A stretch of DNA of 64,000 bases from Pseudocolwellia sp. AS88. GTDB lineage: Bacteria > Pseudomonadota > Gammaproteobacteria > Enterobacterales > Alteromonadaceae. A program made the position numbers and the translations under genes. Each line of letters opens with the position of its first letter. Position 1 is the first letter of the stretch. Positions 34,804 to 45,764 of this stretch are shown piece by piece. The notes under the pieces were generated by a model that saw only the letters and a list, made by a program, of their open reading frames with translations, was not told the origin of the DNA and ran no database searches. The DNA is taken from contig NZ_JAUPEC010000008.1 of the NCBI RefSeq assembly GCF_030551755.1, positions 62,001 to 126,000 of the forward strand, in the 5' to 3' direction.

Positions 34804-35814
34804 TTATTCCAAACCATTGGGGTATTTAGACTGCCAACGCCATGTGTCGTCAGTCATCGATTTAATGTTTAATTGGGCTTGCCAGCCTAACTTTTTTTCT
34901 GCAAGTGAAGAATCTGCATAATTACTAGCAATATCACCTGTTCGTCGAGGCGCAAATTGATAGTTGATTTTAACTTTGGCTGATGATGAAAAAGCGTTAA
35001 TTATTTCTAAAACAGAGTATCCTTTACCCGTGCCTAAGTTATAAACAAACGAACCATTATCTTCTTTATGTGTTGAAAAAGCAGCAACATGTCCTGCTGC
35101 TAGATCTAAAATATGGATATAATCACGAACACCTGTACCATCTTCTGTATTGTAATCATTACCAAACACATTCACACAGTCTCTTTTCCCTACCGCTGTT
35201 TGCGCTATGTAAGGTATCAAATTGTTAGGGATACCATTTGGACTCTCCCCGAGTAAACCACTTTGATGAGCACCCGCAGGATTAAAATAGCGTAACGAAA
35301 TAGCAAGGTTGTTTTTATTTGCTAAACACCAATCGTTAAGTATTTGTTCAATCATCACTTTCGTCCAACCGTATGGGTTAGTTGCAGAAATGGGATGTTG
35401 CTCATCAATAGGTAAGTATTGAGGGTCACCATAAACCGTTGCTGAAGAACTAAATACAATTTGTTTAACTCCACAATTATCCATTGCAGTGAGTAAATTT
35501 AAGGTACCTGAGACATTATTATCGTAATAGCGTAAAGGTTGCTCGGTTGATTCGCCCACAGCTTTTAATGAGGCAAAATGAAAGACAGCCGGTATATTGT
35601 AATCTCTAAATACACTTTCTAGCATTGCAGTATCTGCTATATCACCCTCTATGAAGTTAAAGTCGTAGTTAGAAATTGCCTTTAATTGCTCTAACACCTT
35701 GACGCTTGAATTCGATAGATTATCGTAAATAACAGGAGTAAATCCTGCCTCAAGTAATGCCAAACAGGTATGGCTACCTATGTAACCCATACCACCGGTA
35801 ACTAATACGTTCAT
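34804..35814 (-). CDS. galE: UDP-glucose 4-epimerase
   Basis: It interconverts UDP-galactose and UDP-glucose. The 336-residue SDR enzyme has the NAD-binding start VTGGMGYIGSHTCLALL, the SSSATVYGDP segment, the catalytic Tyr-x3-Lys (YGWTK) and FNPAGAH. It is the first gene of galETK. A palindromic element at 35839-35853 lies 24 bp upstream and recurs near galM and the TonB receptor. Confidence 0.96.
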   Translation of the reverse strand: MNVLVTGGMGYIGSHTCLALLEAGFTPVIYDNLSNSSVKVLEQLKAISNYDFNFIEGDIADTAMLESVFRDYNIPAVFHFASLKAVGESTEQPLRYYDNNVSGTLNLLTAMDNCGVKQIVFSSSATVYGDPQYLPIDEQHPISATNPYGWTKVMIEQILNDWCLANKNNLAISLRYFNPAGAHQSGLLGESPNGIPNNLIPYIAQTAVGKRDCVNVFGNDYNTEDGTGVRDYIHILDLAAGHVAAFSTHKEDNGSFVYNLGTGKGYSVLEIINAFSSSAKVKINYQFAPRRTGDIASNYADSSLAEKKLGWQAQLNIKSMTDDTWRWQSKYPNGLE

Positions 35815-35838
35815 TTATCACTCAATCAGTAAAGTCTT

Positions 35839-35853
35839 ATTTATAAGATAAAT
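35839..35853. promoter_or_regulatory. Candidate gal operator 1
   Basis: The palindrome ATTTAT-AAG-ATAAAT has perfect 6-bp arms and lies just upstream of galE. Near-identical copies lie at 36502-36516 and 48914-48928. Confidence 0.45.
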
Positions 35854-36501
35854 GAATGTGATTAAATTATCAAATATTATTTTTTTGCAGTAGAAACTAA
35901 TAAGATTTCAGCTTTAATTAGTATAAGAAGTTAGTAGCAGAAAAAATCACATTGAACAAAAAAAGTCATTATATTTTTAACATGTTGTTCCATATGTAAT
36001 TAATGTATTTATATATGCTTATGTTTATACACAGAGAAAGTTAATGGTCTGTAATAAATCACTTAGTTATAAGTTAAATAAAAAAACGGTTTAGTTGGTT
36101 TTATTGTGTTTTTTATATTTTATCTTTATTTTTTAGTTAGTTATTGTTATTCATTGAGTTAACAATATGAAGGGTGACTATTGTTAAATGTTTATTTTAA
36201 TAGCTGACATTTAACTAGACCTATTAATTTATTTAGCAATACTGAAATGCAATAAAAATGCAGTTTTAATTTACAATGACTATTAAATGAAAATACAGGT
36301 ATTTAATAATTGTACTTAATTTTTTCAGTATCAAGATAAATCTGATTAAGAAATAAGAATATAACCTTATTAAGGTTTTAAGTTTTTTATTTTAATTAAA
36401 ACAGTGGTTTATATGTTTTTATTGGATGTTTTTTGCTACGTCACCTAAAATATATTGATTATCTATTGTGGTAATAGTTGACATTATTACACCTCAACTG
36501 T

Positions 36502-36516
36502 AATTATAAGATAAAT
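36502..36516. promoter_or_regulatory. Candidate gal operator 2
   Basis: AATTAT-AAG-ATAAAT differs from the galE copy at one arm position. It lies upstream of the TonB-dependent receptor. Confidence 0.45.
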
Positions 36517-36596
36517 AGGCTTAATAGCTTGTATGGGGTTGGTGATCTTAAGTGATGCCAATCGACAAAATATTATAACAATGAATGGGGAAGATT

Positions 36597-39302
36597 ATGT
36601 CAACAAGTCAAGGTTTAACTCTTACAAAAAGATCACTTATCGCTTTAGCAGTAGCTGGAGCTTTATCAAGCACTAGTGCAATAGCAGAAGACACAGCTAA
36701 AGAACAGGAAGTTGAAGTTATTACTGTAACAGGTATGTTAGGAAGCTTGAAAGCAGCAATGGTAGATAAAAAACATTCCAATACTGTTTCAGATGGTATT
36801 GCTGCTGAAGATTTAGGTAAATTTCCGGATTTAAACGTAGCAGAATCACTACAACGAATCACAGGTGTTTCAATCGACCGTAGTGGTGGTGAAGGCCAAG
36901 CGGTAACAGTTCGTGGTTTTGGCCCACAATTTAACACTGTTCTAGTTAATGGTCGTCAGATTGCAACTGATAGTGCAGGTAGAGAGTTTAACTTCGACAT
37001 TATTGCTGCAGACCAAATTACAGGAGCAGACGTTTTTAAAACTTCTGTAGCTAATCTTCAAGAAGGTGGTATCGGTGGTACTATCGATATTTCAACGGCT
37101 AGACCATTTGATTATAATGGTTTTCAGGTTGTTGGTTCAATAAAGGGCATGTATGAAAGTCTTTCTGAAGAAACTTCACCAGCAGCTTCAATACTAGTAA
37201 GTAATACGTTTGCGGATGATACAGTTGGTGTTTTATTAGCGGTAAGTCATTCCGAGCGCGATGTTCAAATTAACCGTATAGAAACTGCAGGTTGGATGCC
37301 GGGTAGATCGATTCAGACAACTGCTGGAGAAGAGTTATTTGCTAATGCATATATTCCTCGTAACTGGGATCAAATTGTTGATAATCAAGAGCGTACACGT
37401 ACTAATGCAAGTTTAGTACTTCAATACGCACCCTCTGAAGATATAAGTATTACTGTTGATGGTTTTGTTTCAAAATTTGAAGTTGACTCTGTTGCAACTG
37501 ATTTAGCATCATGGTTTGAACCTGGTCGTGTTAACAACGCAACGATTGATTCAGAAACACGTACATTATTGACGTTTGACCAAATTGGCGGCGCAACTGA
37601 TTTTGTATCACATACTCGTAATTCACGTGATGTTTCTACTGATGGTTTTGGTATAAATGTTGAGTGGCAGGTATCTGATCAATTAAGTGCAACATTCGAT
37701 GTTTCAACATCAAGTGCTGAAAATGATAGAGCGGGACAAGATCGTTTCAACGTAGTTGGTATTTTAAATAACTATGAGTTTGATGGTACAGGTGCTATTC
37801 CAACCGTTTTACATGATGGCTTTGAAAATGGTTCATTACCTGATGCTTCACTATCTCGTTTACATTACAACGAAATAGGTAACACTTTTACAGATGAAGA
37901 TGAAGTTAACGAATTTAAAGCCGACTTTATTTACGAAGCTGACGGAGATGTATTCGAAAATGCTAAATTTGGTATTTATCGTCAAGAGCGTGAAAAATCA
38001 AGTTTCCAAATTTTTGCGAGTCAATGTGCTTTCTGTGGATACGGTACAGAAGCTCCAAACGATGTAATAGGTTTTGAATCTTTTACTGCAGAGAACTACT
38101 TCCCTGGATTAATTGATACTTTTTATACTTTTGATGGTGATGCTATGAATAATTTCTTAGCTGACCAAGGTGCACCAATTGAACCGGTATTACAAAATAA
38201 TCGTTATACAATTAATGAAGATATTACTAGCCTATATGCCGATTTTACATTTGGGTATGAGCTAGGTGATATGCCGTTAACGGTAAATGTTGGTGCTAGA
38301 TACTCAACAACAAGTGTTAACGCGATGGCTGTGCAAAGTGATATTGCAGATGTTGTAGTAACAACGGATCCTACGTTGTTTGAAAATGTATTTGGTCCTG
38401 TTCAAAACATAAGTAACTCAAGCAGCTATTCTAATTTACTTCCGAGTGTAAATGTTAAATTAGAAATTCAAGAAGACATGGTGTTACGATTTGCAGCATA
38501 TGATTCACTAACTCGTCCTACCTTGTCTCAAATGTCTCCTGCTACGGTATTTGGTGAGCCTCGTCGTCAAACATTAACAGCATCAGGCGGTAATCCAGCG
38601 CTTAAGCCATTTACTTCTGAAAACTGGGACATTTCTTACGAATGGTATTATAACGATGCAAGTCTATTTTCATTCGCTGTATTTAGTAAAGAAGTTGATA
38701 ATTTTATCAGTGTTAGTACTGGAGCTGAATCTTATGAATTAACCGACCGTGTAGGCCCTGAATATAATTGTGCCGGTGCACTTTGTACGGACACCAATGC
38801 TCAAGTAGATGCTGAACTAAACGGTCAATTTGAAACATATACTGTTGCACGTCCACAAAATGGTGATGTTAAAACTGTTACTGGTTACGAAATTGCTTTA
38901 ACACATATCTTTGAGAATGGTTTTGGTTTTACAGCTAACGCTACTGTGGTTGATAGTGACGAAGATGGAACATCATTTGGATTAGAAGGTTTAGGCGACT
39001 CTCAAAACCTTATTGTGTTTTATGAAGCTGATACTTGGCAAGCACGAGTAGCTTATAATAATCGTGAAGGCTTCTTACGCTTAGCTGATAACGGTTTTAA
39101 TGGTGAACCAGTTAACACTCAAACATTTGGCCAATTAGATATTAGCGCTAGCATCGATGTTTCAGAAAATGTATCTGTATTCTTTGAAGGTATTAATATT
39201 ACTGAAGAAGAGTTAGTACAAACAGGTCGTTTTGCTAATCAAGCATATAACATCGAAGATAACGGATCTCGTTATGCAATAGGTGTTCGTGCTAAGTTTT
39301 AA
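36597..39302 (+). CDS. TonB-dependent receptor, probable galactoside uptake
   Basis: This outer-membrane TonB-dependent receptor of about 900 residues has a signal peptide (KRSLIALAVAGALSSTSAIA), a plug domain (VEVITVTGML...GKFPDLNVAESLQRITGVSIDR...VTVRGFGPQFNTVLVNGR) and a beta-barrel ending in Phe (YAIGVRAKF). The plug sequence is of the type common in carbohydrate receptors of Alteromonadales and Xanthomonas. I prefer ATG 36597 (MSTSQG) over 36585 from the gggg spacing. It heads a row of genes (halogenase-like, SapC, symporter) inside the galactose locus, so galactosides are the likely cargo. Confidence 0.88.
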   Translation: MSTSQGLTLTKRSLIALAVAGALSSTSAIAEDTAKEQEVEVITVTGMLGSLKAAMVDKKHSNTVSDGIAAEDLGKFPDLNVAESLQRITGVSIDRSGGEGQAVTVRGFGPQFNTVLVNGRQIATDSAGREFNFDIIAADQITGADVFKTSVANLQEGGIGGTIDISTARPFDYNGFQVVGSIKGMYESLSEETSPAASILVSNTFADDTVGVLLAVSHSERDVQINRIETAGWMPGRSIQTTAGEELFANAYIPRNWDQIVDNQERTRTNASLVLQYAPSEDISITVDGFVSKFEVDSVATDLASWFEPGRVNNATIDSETRTLLTFDQIGGATDFVSHTRNSRDVSTDGFGINVEWQVSDQLSATFDVSTSSAENDRAGQDRFNVVGILNNYEFDGTGAIPTVLHDGFENGSLPDASLSRLHYNEIGNTFTDEDEVNEFKADFIYEADGDVFENAKFGIYRQEREKSSFQIFASQCAFCGYGTEAPNDVIGFESFTAENYFPGLIDTFYTFDGDAMNNFLADQGAPIEPVLQNNRYTINEDITSLYADFTFGYELGDMPLTVNVGARYSTTSVNAMAVQSDIADVVVTTDPTLFENVFGPVQNISNSSSYSNLLPSVNVKLEIQEDMVLRFAAYDSLTRPTLSQMSPATVFGEPRRQTLTASGGNPALKPFTSENWDISYEWYYNDASLFSFAVFSKEVDNFISVSTGAESYELTDRVGPEYNCAGALCTDTNAQVDAELNGQFETYTVARPQNGDVKTVTGYEIALTHIFENGFGFTANATVVDSDEDGTSFGLEGLGDSQNLIVFYEADTWQARVAYNNREGFLRLADNGFNGEPVNTQTFGQLDISASIDVSENVSVFFEGINITEEELVQTGRFANQAYNIEDNGSRYAIGVRAKF

Positions 39303-39504
39303 GTAGTTATATCATTTAAATTGATATAGAAAATTATGGTCTGAAAGAAAAATTAATCAGGCCATTTTTTCTTAATAAAACAATTAGTTGAACTGAGTGT
39401 TTTATTAAGAGAAATAAACAGTGTTATTTTCATTGTTTTTCTTAATAAACGACTAAAGTTATCGTTAAAAAATAATAACTGAAACTTAGTTAAAGGTGTT
39501 AAAA

Positions 39505-41025
39505 ATGACAAATACTGTAAAAACAATTGCAATAGTTGGAGGAGGAACGGCTGGTTGGTTAACTGCTTCTATTATTGCATCTCATCATAAAAGTGCCTCG
39601 AATAACTCCGTAAACGTTATTTTAATTGAATCTTCAAATATTCCAACCATTGGTGTTGGTGAAGGTACTTGGCCTACTTTAAAAAATACACTTCAAGATA
39701 TTGGTTTAAAAGAAAGCGACGTTTTTAGAAAATGTCACGCGGCTTTTAAACAAGGGGCAAAGTTTACTAATTGGGTTCATGGTAACGGCGATTTTTACTA
39801 TCATCCCTTTACGGTTCCATTAGGTTACGGACGTATTGACTTAGCCCCTTATGTCAATAACATTGAAAATTATGCTATTGAATCAAACTTTCAACATCAT
39901 ATATGTGAGAAAGGATTAGCGCCAAGAACATTCGCTGAAGGTGAGTATCAAGGTACATGCAATTATGCATATCATTTAGACGCATCTATGTTGGGCGAAA
40001 TGTTAAAAGAGCATTGTATCAATAAGCTTAATGTTACTCAGATTGTCGATACTGTGAAAAGTGTGACCTTATCAAACGACGGTAGTATTAAGTCAGTTGT
40101 TTTAAATGAACATAACGAAGTTGATGCTGATTTATTTGTAGATTGCACCGGTGCGTCCTCCTTATTACTCGGAAAAACCTTAGGAGTGCCATTTAAGCCA
40201 GTAGATGATGTATTGTTTAATGATAGTGCTTTAGCTATGCAAGTTCCTTATGAAAATGATGATGACCCTGTTGCCACACATACAATAGCTACTGCCCAAA
40301 ATACTGGCTGGATTTGGGATATAGGTTTAACGCATCGAAGAGGCGTAGGCCATGTGTATTCAAGTAAATATATAACAGACGATGAAGCTGAAAATAATTT
40401 ACGTACATATTTAGGAAAGGCTGGTGAAGGTATTTCTTGTCGTAAAATTAGTTATAAGCCAGGTTACCATGAACGTTTCTGGGAAAAAAATTGCGTAGCG
40501 GTTGGTATGTCTGCAGGCTTTGTTGAGCCCTTAGAAGCAACAGCGATAATGTTAGTTGAAATTTCTGCACGGTACATAGCAGAAAATTTACCTGCTAGTA
40601 AAGAGAACATGCTTATTACAGCCAAACGTTTTAATAGCCAAATGGACTATCGTTGGGGGCGTATTATCGATTTCTTGAAATTGCACTACATGTTAACCAA
40701 GCGAAAAGAACCATATTGGCAAGCCCACTGTGATCCTAAAACTATCCCGGAGTCGTTAAAAGAAGATTTGGCAATTTGGAAGTATAAAGGCCCGACTATT
40801 AGTGACTTTCAAGGAGCAAATGAATTGTTTCCGGCAGCAAGTTATCAGTATGTTCTTTATGGTATGGGGTTTAAACCTGACTTTACGGTTCAGCAACATT
40901 TATATCAAGAGCATTTGCAAGCTGATCGTCTAATCAAGCGTAATGAGCAATTAACAGAACAAATGTTACAAACGTTACAACCTCATCGTCACTTTATTAA
41001 TCAATGGTTATCTGCCACAAAATAA
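39505..41025 (+). CDS. Tryptophan-halogenase-family flavoprotein
   Basis: The protein of 506 residues has the FAD-binding GGGTAGWLTASIIA, the family GVGEGTWPTLK segment with its Lys, and WIWDI, which corresponds to the WxWxI motif of flavin-dependent halogenases. The GTG at 39496 is in frame, but ATG 39505 is better spaced from agg. Family members in TonB receptor / SapC cassettes of marine bacteria have no proven halogenase activity. The substrate is unknown, and halogenation of tryptophan is not implied. Confidence 0.85.
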   Translation: MTNTVKTIAIVGGGTAGWLTASIIASHHKSASNNSVNVILIESSNIPTIGVGEGTWPTLKNTLQDIGLKESDVFRKCHAAFKQGAKFTNWVHGNGDFYYHPFTVPLGYGRIDLAPYVNNIENYAIESNFQHHICEKGLAPRTFAEGEYQGTCNYAYHLDASMLGEMLKEHCINKLNVTQIVDTVKSVTLSNDGSIKSVVLNEHNEVDADLFVDCTGASSLLLGKTLGVPFKPVDDVLFNDSALAMQVPYENDDDPVATHTIATAQNTGWIWDIGLTHRRGVGHVYSSKYITDDEAENNLRTYLGKAGEGISCRKISYKPGYHERFWEKNCVAVGMSAGFVEPLEATAIMLVEISARYIAENLPASKENMLITAKRFNSQMDYRWGRIIDFLKLHYMLTKRKEPYWQAHCDPKTIPESLKEDLAIWKYKGPTISDFQGANELFPAASYQYVLYGMGFKPDFTVQQHLYQEHLQADRLIKRNEQLTEQMLQTLQPHRHFINQWLSATK

Positions 41026-41038
41026 GCTGAAAAGTAAT

Positions 41039-41800
41039 ATGAAAGAACTAGTTGAAGTAAAAAGTAATAACCATAGCGAGTTAAAAGTTCACTTAAACAG
41101 TGCTGTTAAATTTGCGAATAAGTTACATATTATGAATTTGCGTGTTGATGAGATAGGAAAGGCTGTAAGTAGTTTTCCTGTGTTTTTTATGCGCGACAAT
41201 CTAAATGGACATTTGAGACTGTCTATTCTGACAAGTTTTGAAGCTAATACAAACGTATATGTTGAAAATGACCAATGGACCGCTGTTTATAAACCAAGTG
41301 CGATGCAAACCTATCCATTTTATTTAATGCGTTCACCTAATGACGATAAAAGCTATACGGTAGGTATTGATGAGTCAAACCCTATATTTTCTAAAACAAA
41401 GGGGGATGCATTATTTGACGAAGACAAAAATGCTACACCTTATCTGCATCAAAAAACAAAACTACTTGAGGCTGAATTAAAAAGCGATATGCAGTCGTAT
41501 GAATTTATTCAGTGTATTGAGTCACTTAATTTAATTAAATTGATAGACGTAAAAATAGCCTACGAAGATGGGACAACACAGACACTTAAAGGTTTAAGCA
41601 CTATAAATGAAGATAAACTTCAAGGTTTAAATGCGGAGCAGTTGTTTGAGCTAAATAAAAAGGGTTATTTATCAGCTATTCACGCAATGTTAGTTTCTAT
41701 TTATCAATTAAACACATTGATTATTAAAAATAATAATTTTAGTCATTTACATAAAATAAAAAGTATCAAGTTAGAAGTCACTAAAGCTAACCATACTTAA
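41039..41800 (+). CDS. SapC-family protein
   Basis: The 253-residue soluble protein matches the SapC family (FPVFFMRDN...LSILTSFEANTNVYVENDQWTAVYKPSAMQTYPFYLM), named for an S-layer-associated secretion gene. Its function here is unknown. It follows the halogenase-like gene by 13 bp and precedes the symporter by 28 bp. The TonB receptor / halogenase-like / SapC trio recurs in carbohydrate loci of marine bacteria. Confidence 0.85.
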   Translation: MKELVEVKSNNHSELKVHLNSAVKFANKLHIMNLRVDEIGKAVSSFPVFFMRDNLNGHLRLSILTSFEANTNVYVENDQWTAVYKPSAMQTYPFYLMRSPNDDKSYTVGIDESNPIFSKTKGDALFDEDKNATPYLHQKTKLLEAELKSDMQSYEFIQCIESLNLIKLIDVKIAYEDGTTQTLKGLSTINEDKLQGLNAEQLFELNKKGYLSAIHAMLVSIYQLNTLIIKNNNFSHLHKIKSIKLEVTKANHT

Positions 41801-41828
41801 TATAACAAGCTGATTGGGGAAATTATAA

Positions 41829-43301
41829 ATGTCAGATAATTTAATTCAAATATTCGTATTTGTTTTTGTAACAGCTTTAATAGGCTTATTAACCTATTTG
41901 AAATGTCGTGGTCATGGACGAAAAGTAGGGAGCGGGGCTGAAGCGCAAAATAAAGAGTACTTTTTAGCTGGTGGTGGTCTAGCTTGGTATTTTGTCGCAG
42001 GTTCAATTACTTTAACAAATTTAAGTACAGATCAGCTTGTAGGTTCTAACGGAAACCAAATGGCATTACTCGCATGGTGGGAATTTGCAGCTGTGGTTGG
42101 TTTATTTATTTTAGCTAAAGTGTTTTTACCTGTTTATTACAAATATAACTGTACTACTACAACTGAATTATTAGAAAAGCGATATAACAATAAGCATATT
42201 CGTGCTGTTATTGGTGCGTTGTTTTTCTTAAGTAGCGCATTAATATTTTGTCCTGCGGTTATTTATTCTGGAGCGTTGTTTATGAAAACAATGTTTCAAG
42301 TTGATATTCCACTTATGTATATAGCCGTAGCATTTGCTGCAATTGGTGCTATGTACTCTATATTTGGTGGTTTACGTGCTGTAGCAGTGTCTGATACTTA
42401 TTCTGGGGTATTATTACTTGCGATGGCAATTACCGTTGTATTCTTAGCCTTAAATGCGATTGACTATGATTTTTCAGGTATTCCTGCGGAGCGTTTAACA
42501 TTAATTGGCGGTGACGATTCACCTATTCCTTGGCATACGCTATTAACCGGTATGTTATTTATTCAAATGTTTTATTGGGGTACTAACCAAGTTATTACTC
42601 AAAGAGCAATGGCTGCCCCTAACTTAAAAGAAGCACAAAAAGGTGTGTTTGCTGCGATGGGTATTCGTATTATTATTGTACCCGCAATAATTGTAATACC
42701 GGGTATTATTTCATTTAAGTTGTACGGTGATATTGGTGACGCAGCCTATGGCCAAATTGTTGGTGATTTATTACCTGCATGGTTATCAGGTATTTTTGCC
42801 GCAGCAATGGCCGCAGCGGTACTTTCAACTTATAACAGTAACCTAAATTCTGCGACAGCATTATATGTGTGTGATATTCACGAACCTTATATTAACAAAG
42901 ATATTAATGTACCTAAGCTAAGTGCTTGGATAACCGTAGGATTAACCTTTTTAACATTGGCCTTGGTTCCTGTATATCAACAGGCTGATAGTATAATAAA
43001 CTTAATACAGCAACTATGGGGTTTATTTAGTATGCCAATACTATCGATCTTTATTGTAGGCTTATTGTTCAAAGGTGTTCATGCAAATGCAGGAATAGCT
43101 GCAGTGCTGTTTGGTGTGGTTTTATATGGATTACTTTCTTTTGAATTCTCACCGTTTCATGCACCATTTGGTTTGCATTACATTCATCTTATGTTTGTAA
43201 CACTTATCTCATGTGTTTCATTTGCACTATTAATCAATAAGTTTGTGTTTGGCGGAAAAGCTACACTCTCTTTTAAAAATGAAGAGTTAATCGTTAACTA
43301 A
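41829..43301 (+). CDS. Sodium:solute symporter (SSS), probable galactose
   Basis: The 490-residue inner-membrane protein has about 13-14 helices and sodium/sugar symporter features (YFLAGGGLAWYFVAGSITLTNLSTDQLVGSNGNQMALLAWWE; GTNQVITQRAMAA; SGIFAAAMAAAVLSTYNSNLNSAT), as in SglT-type transporters. It would take galactose or a galactoside across the inner membrane. It closes the receptor-headed gene row and is followed by a terminator at 43321. Confidence 0.88.
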   Translation: MSDNLIQIFVFVFVTALIGLLTYLKCRGHGRKVGSGAEAQNKEYFLAGGGLAWYFVAGSITLTNLSTDQLVGSNGNQMALLAWWEFAAVVGLFILAKVFLPVYYKYNCTTTTELLEKRYNNKHIRAVIGALFFLSSALIFCPAVIYSGALFMKTMFQVDIPLMYIAVAFAAIGAMYSIFGGLRAVAVSDTYSGVLLLAMAITVVFLALNAIDYDFSGIPAERLTLIGGDDSPIPWHTLLTGMLFIQMFYWGTNQVITQRAMAAPNLKEAQKGVFAAMGIRIIIVPAIIVIPGIISFKLYGDIGDAAYGQIVGDLLPAWLSGIFAAAMAAAVLSTYNSNLNSATALYVCDIHEPYINKDINVPKLSAWITVGLTFLTLALVPVYQQADSIINLIQQLWGLFSMPILSIFIVGLLFKGVHANAGIAAVLFGVVLYGLLSFEFSPFHAPFGLHYIHLMFVTLISCVSFALLINKFVFGGKATLSFKNEELIVN

Positions 43302-43320
43302 TTCATCATGTATTTATATA

Positions 43321-43346
43321 AAGGAGCTAATATAGCTCCTTTTTTA
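43321..43346 (+). terminator. Terminator after the symporter gene
   Basis: Arms aaggagct / agctcctt enclose aatat and are followed by TTTTTT, 20 bp after the stop. Confidence 0.85.
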
Positions 43347-43512
43347 TTGATTAAATAAAGGTGTTTTATCTACTTTGATTTTTATTTAAAGATGATCAAC
43401 CTGGTAAGAATCCTTTAATGGAAAGTAACACATACAAGAAACAGGCTTAGGTAAGGTAGTTGTATTATTAGGTTTGATTTATTTTAAATAAGTGTTTGAT
43501 CACTATATAGTA

Positions 43513-43550
43513 AAAAGCCCTTATTTATCTAAAAAGGGCTTTGTTTTTTG
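43513..43550. terminator. Terminator, convergent with the GH42 gene
   Basis: Arms aaagccctt / aagggcttt enclose about ten bases, with A-rich and T-rich flanks. It lies 33 bp beyond the end of the GH42 gene and can serve it on the minus strand. Confidence 0.65.
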
Positions 43551-43582
43551 TAATCATTTTACTGTAGTTATTGGTTTTAAAT

Positions 43583-45547
43583 TTAACTATTTAGTTTAAT
43601 GATGGCTACATCATAAGGTGCCATATTGGCTTGCCCTAATAAAAAAGAACCTACGTTTTCTATTGGGAATGTTTGAGCATGACCTGCATAGTTAAATACA
43701 TAAGTCATATCTCCACGATGAACCATGCGCATGTCTTTAGGTAATCTTATGGTTGTAATACCCATTTCATTGGCTAAATCATCAAACAATTCAATTAAGA
43801 AGTTATCACATGTAAGAGTAGCGATATAACTTGTATTACCATGTCGAACTATTGCTGGGTTTTCATCATGATATAGAGCACTAATGTTGACGTTTTCATT
43901 GATCTGAATCTCTTCTCTCCAACAACGACTTTCAAACGTTTTACCTTTGTAGATAAGTGTTTCACTGCAATCAGGGCGTATAGTTTCAGTAGAAATTATT
44001 TGAATAGGCACTAAAGCTTGTAGTTTACCTGGTGGTAAGTTTGGCGCTAATGACAGTTCATCTGTTTTGCCACCTGAGCGAGGACCAAATACAAAGTGAG
44101 CTTTTGCGTTTTTACATTTTTCTATAAAAGCGTCGTTAACAATAGGCAAGCATGGCGCAAGAATTAAATCGTATTGACTAAAGTCACTATCCATTGAAAT
44201 AAAATCTACGACTAAACCTAATTGACGTATAGCTGAATAGTAAGAAAACTCTGTTTCATGATGGCTATAGCTGTCAGCTTGGCGTTCAATTTCGCTAACC
44301 CACTGATTAGTCGTTCCTGAAATTATTGCTACTTTTGCTTGTACTGGTGCATCTGCAGAAAAGGCTACGGTTTTAAGTTCATCGCGCATTTGCTCTATTT
44401 CAGCCCATGCAGCACCTTTAGAGTTGTCATTTCGTTTAACACCTGCATGCATTTGCTCTTGTGCAAATGGCGCTTGTCGCCAGCGGAAATAGCAAACACA
44501 ATCTGCACCATGTGCAAATGCTTGCCAAGACCACAAACGAACCATGCCTTTTTCAGGGCGAGGGTTATGGTGAGCCCAATTTACTGGACCTGGTTGTTGC
44601 TCCATAATCCAAAAGTTCTTTTTGCTGATCCCACGGCTTTGATCAAAGTCGTAACTTGCATAGTCAGGGTGACCAGTGCGCATATAAGGTTTAAATTCTT
44701 CAGCTGGTCTGTTTGCAAAAAATAAATCTGAGCGGCCTAATGGGTAATTATCATAACTAACAAAATCTAAATTTTCAGCTAGGGCATAGTTATCAACTTG
44801 TGTGTCCATCATAGGAATAAAGTTGTGGGTCACAAATCTATTTGGCGCATGTTGACGTATAATTTCGATCATTTTGTTGTGGAAAGCTAACACTTGATCT
44901 GAACTAAAACGACGATAAGCTAATTGATGAGCTGGTTGAGCTTCCGTTAACGTTAAAATAGGTAAGTCTATTTGCTCAAAGTTTTCATATTCCATTGACC
45001 AAAAAACAGTACCCCAATCGGTATTTAACTTTTCAATGGTTTGGTAACGAGATTTACACCACTCACGAAATGCTTCTTTTGCCGCAACAGAACCACTATG
45101 AGTACTATCATGACAGGCAATTTCATTGTCAGTTTGCCAGCCACAAATGGCTGGGTGTTCACCGTATCTTTTAGCTAACACTTCAGAGATACGCATTGCT
45201 TCTCTAAAAAAATTCTTACTAGAAAAATCATAGTGTCTGCGTGAGCCAAATGCACGTGTTACACCTGTATTTATATCAACAGGTAAAATGTCAGGGTACT
45301 TATCAATTAACCATTTAGGAGGTGTGGCGGTAGGCGTACACATGATCACTTCTAAGCCAGCTGCCGCTAATGTTTCAATGGCACGGTCTAACCATTCAAA
45401 GCTGTAAACGCCATCACTAAATTCAATTCTTGACCATGCAAACTCACCAATACGTACGTAACGTAAACCAAGCTCTCGCATTTCTTTAGCATCTTGTGCC
45501 CACATTGATTCGGGCCAATGCTCAGGATAATAGCAAACACCTAACAT
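43583..45547 (-). CDS. Beta-galactosidase, GH42 family
   Basis: It hydrolyses terminal beta-galactosides. The protein has the GH42 start [16 protein letters not shown], an acid/base Glu142 ([11 protein letters not shown]) and a nucleophile Glu316 (FWIMEQQPG), then a trimerisation and C-terminal beta domain ([11 protein letters not shown]). A longer frame begins at 45607, but agagag eight bases before ATG 45547 and the family's usual N-terminus favour the later start, giving 654 residues. There is no signal peptide, so it acts in the cytoplasm on imported galactosides. It is divergent from the alpha-galactosidase gene. Confidence 0.92.
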   Translation of the reverse strand: MLGVCYYPEHWPESMWAQDAKEMRELGLRYVRIGEFAWSRIEFSDGVYSFEWLDRAIETLAAAGLEVIMCTPTATPPKWLIDKYPDILPVDINTGVTRAFGSRRHYDFSSKNFFREAMRISEVLAKRYGEHPAICGWQTDNEIACHDSTHSGSVAAKEAFREWCKSRYQTIEKLNTDWGTVFWSMEYENFEQIDLPILTLTEAQPAHQLAYRRFSSDQVLAFHNKMIEIIRQHAPNRFVTHNFIPMMDTQVDNYALAENLDFVSYDNYPLGRSDLFFANRPAEEFKPYMRTGHPDYASYDFDQSRGISKKNFWIMEQQPGPVNWAHHNPRPEKGMVRLWSWQAFAHGADCVCYFRWRQAPFAQEQMHAGVKRNDNSKGAAWAEIEQMRDELKTVAFSADAPVQAKVAIISGTTNQWVSEIERQADSYSHHETEFSYYSAIRQLGLVVDFISMDSDFSQYDLILAPCLPIVNDAFIEKCKNAKAHFVFGPRSGGKTDELSLAPNLPPGKLQALVPIQIISTETIRPDCSETLIYKGKTFESRCWREEIQINENVNISALYHDENPAIVRHGNTSYIATLTCDNFLIELFDDLANEMGITTIRLPKDMRMVHRGDMTYVFNYAGHAQTFPIENVGSFLLGQANMAPYDVAIIKLNS

Positions 45548-45764
45548 TTTTTTCACTCTCTGTTTATTGTTGTCTGTATAAGAAGAGAATATTTGAATGT
45601 TGTTCAAATATTACTTTTTATCATTAATCTATACTTTTAATTTGTTTTAGATCTATATTAACTTTATTTGTATGATATATACTATTAATATTTATTGATA
45701 TAAAATAAATTAGTAAATGTGGAATAAGCCTCATTGAAAAAAGTTATTTGAAGGAAATAGTTAA

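Larger units (their letters stand above)
35815..36584. promoter_or_regulatory. Divergent control region, galE / TonB receptor
   Basis: No gene is seen in this 770-bp AT-rich divergent gap. It contains two candidate operators: attTATAAGATAAAT-type palindromes at 35839-35853 (beside galE) and 36502-36516 (70-80 bp before the receptor). The rest holds nothing I can name. Confidence 0.5.

Noticed and set aside
39505-41025. Secondary-metabolite halogenase cluster
   Set aside because: No NRPS, PKS or tryptophan-modifying genes are nearby; the neighbours are sugar uptake genes.
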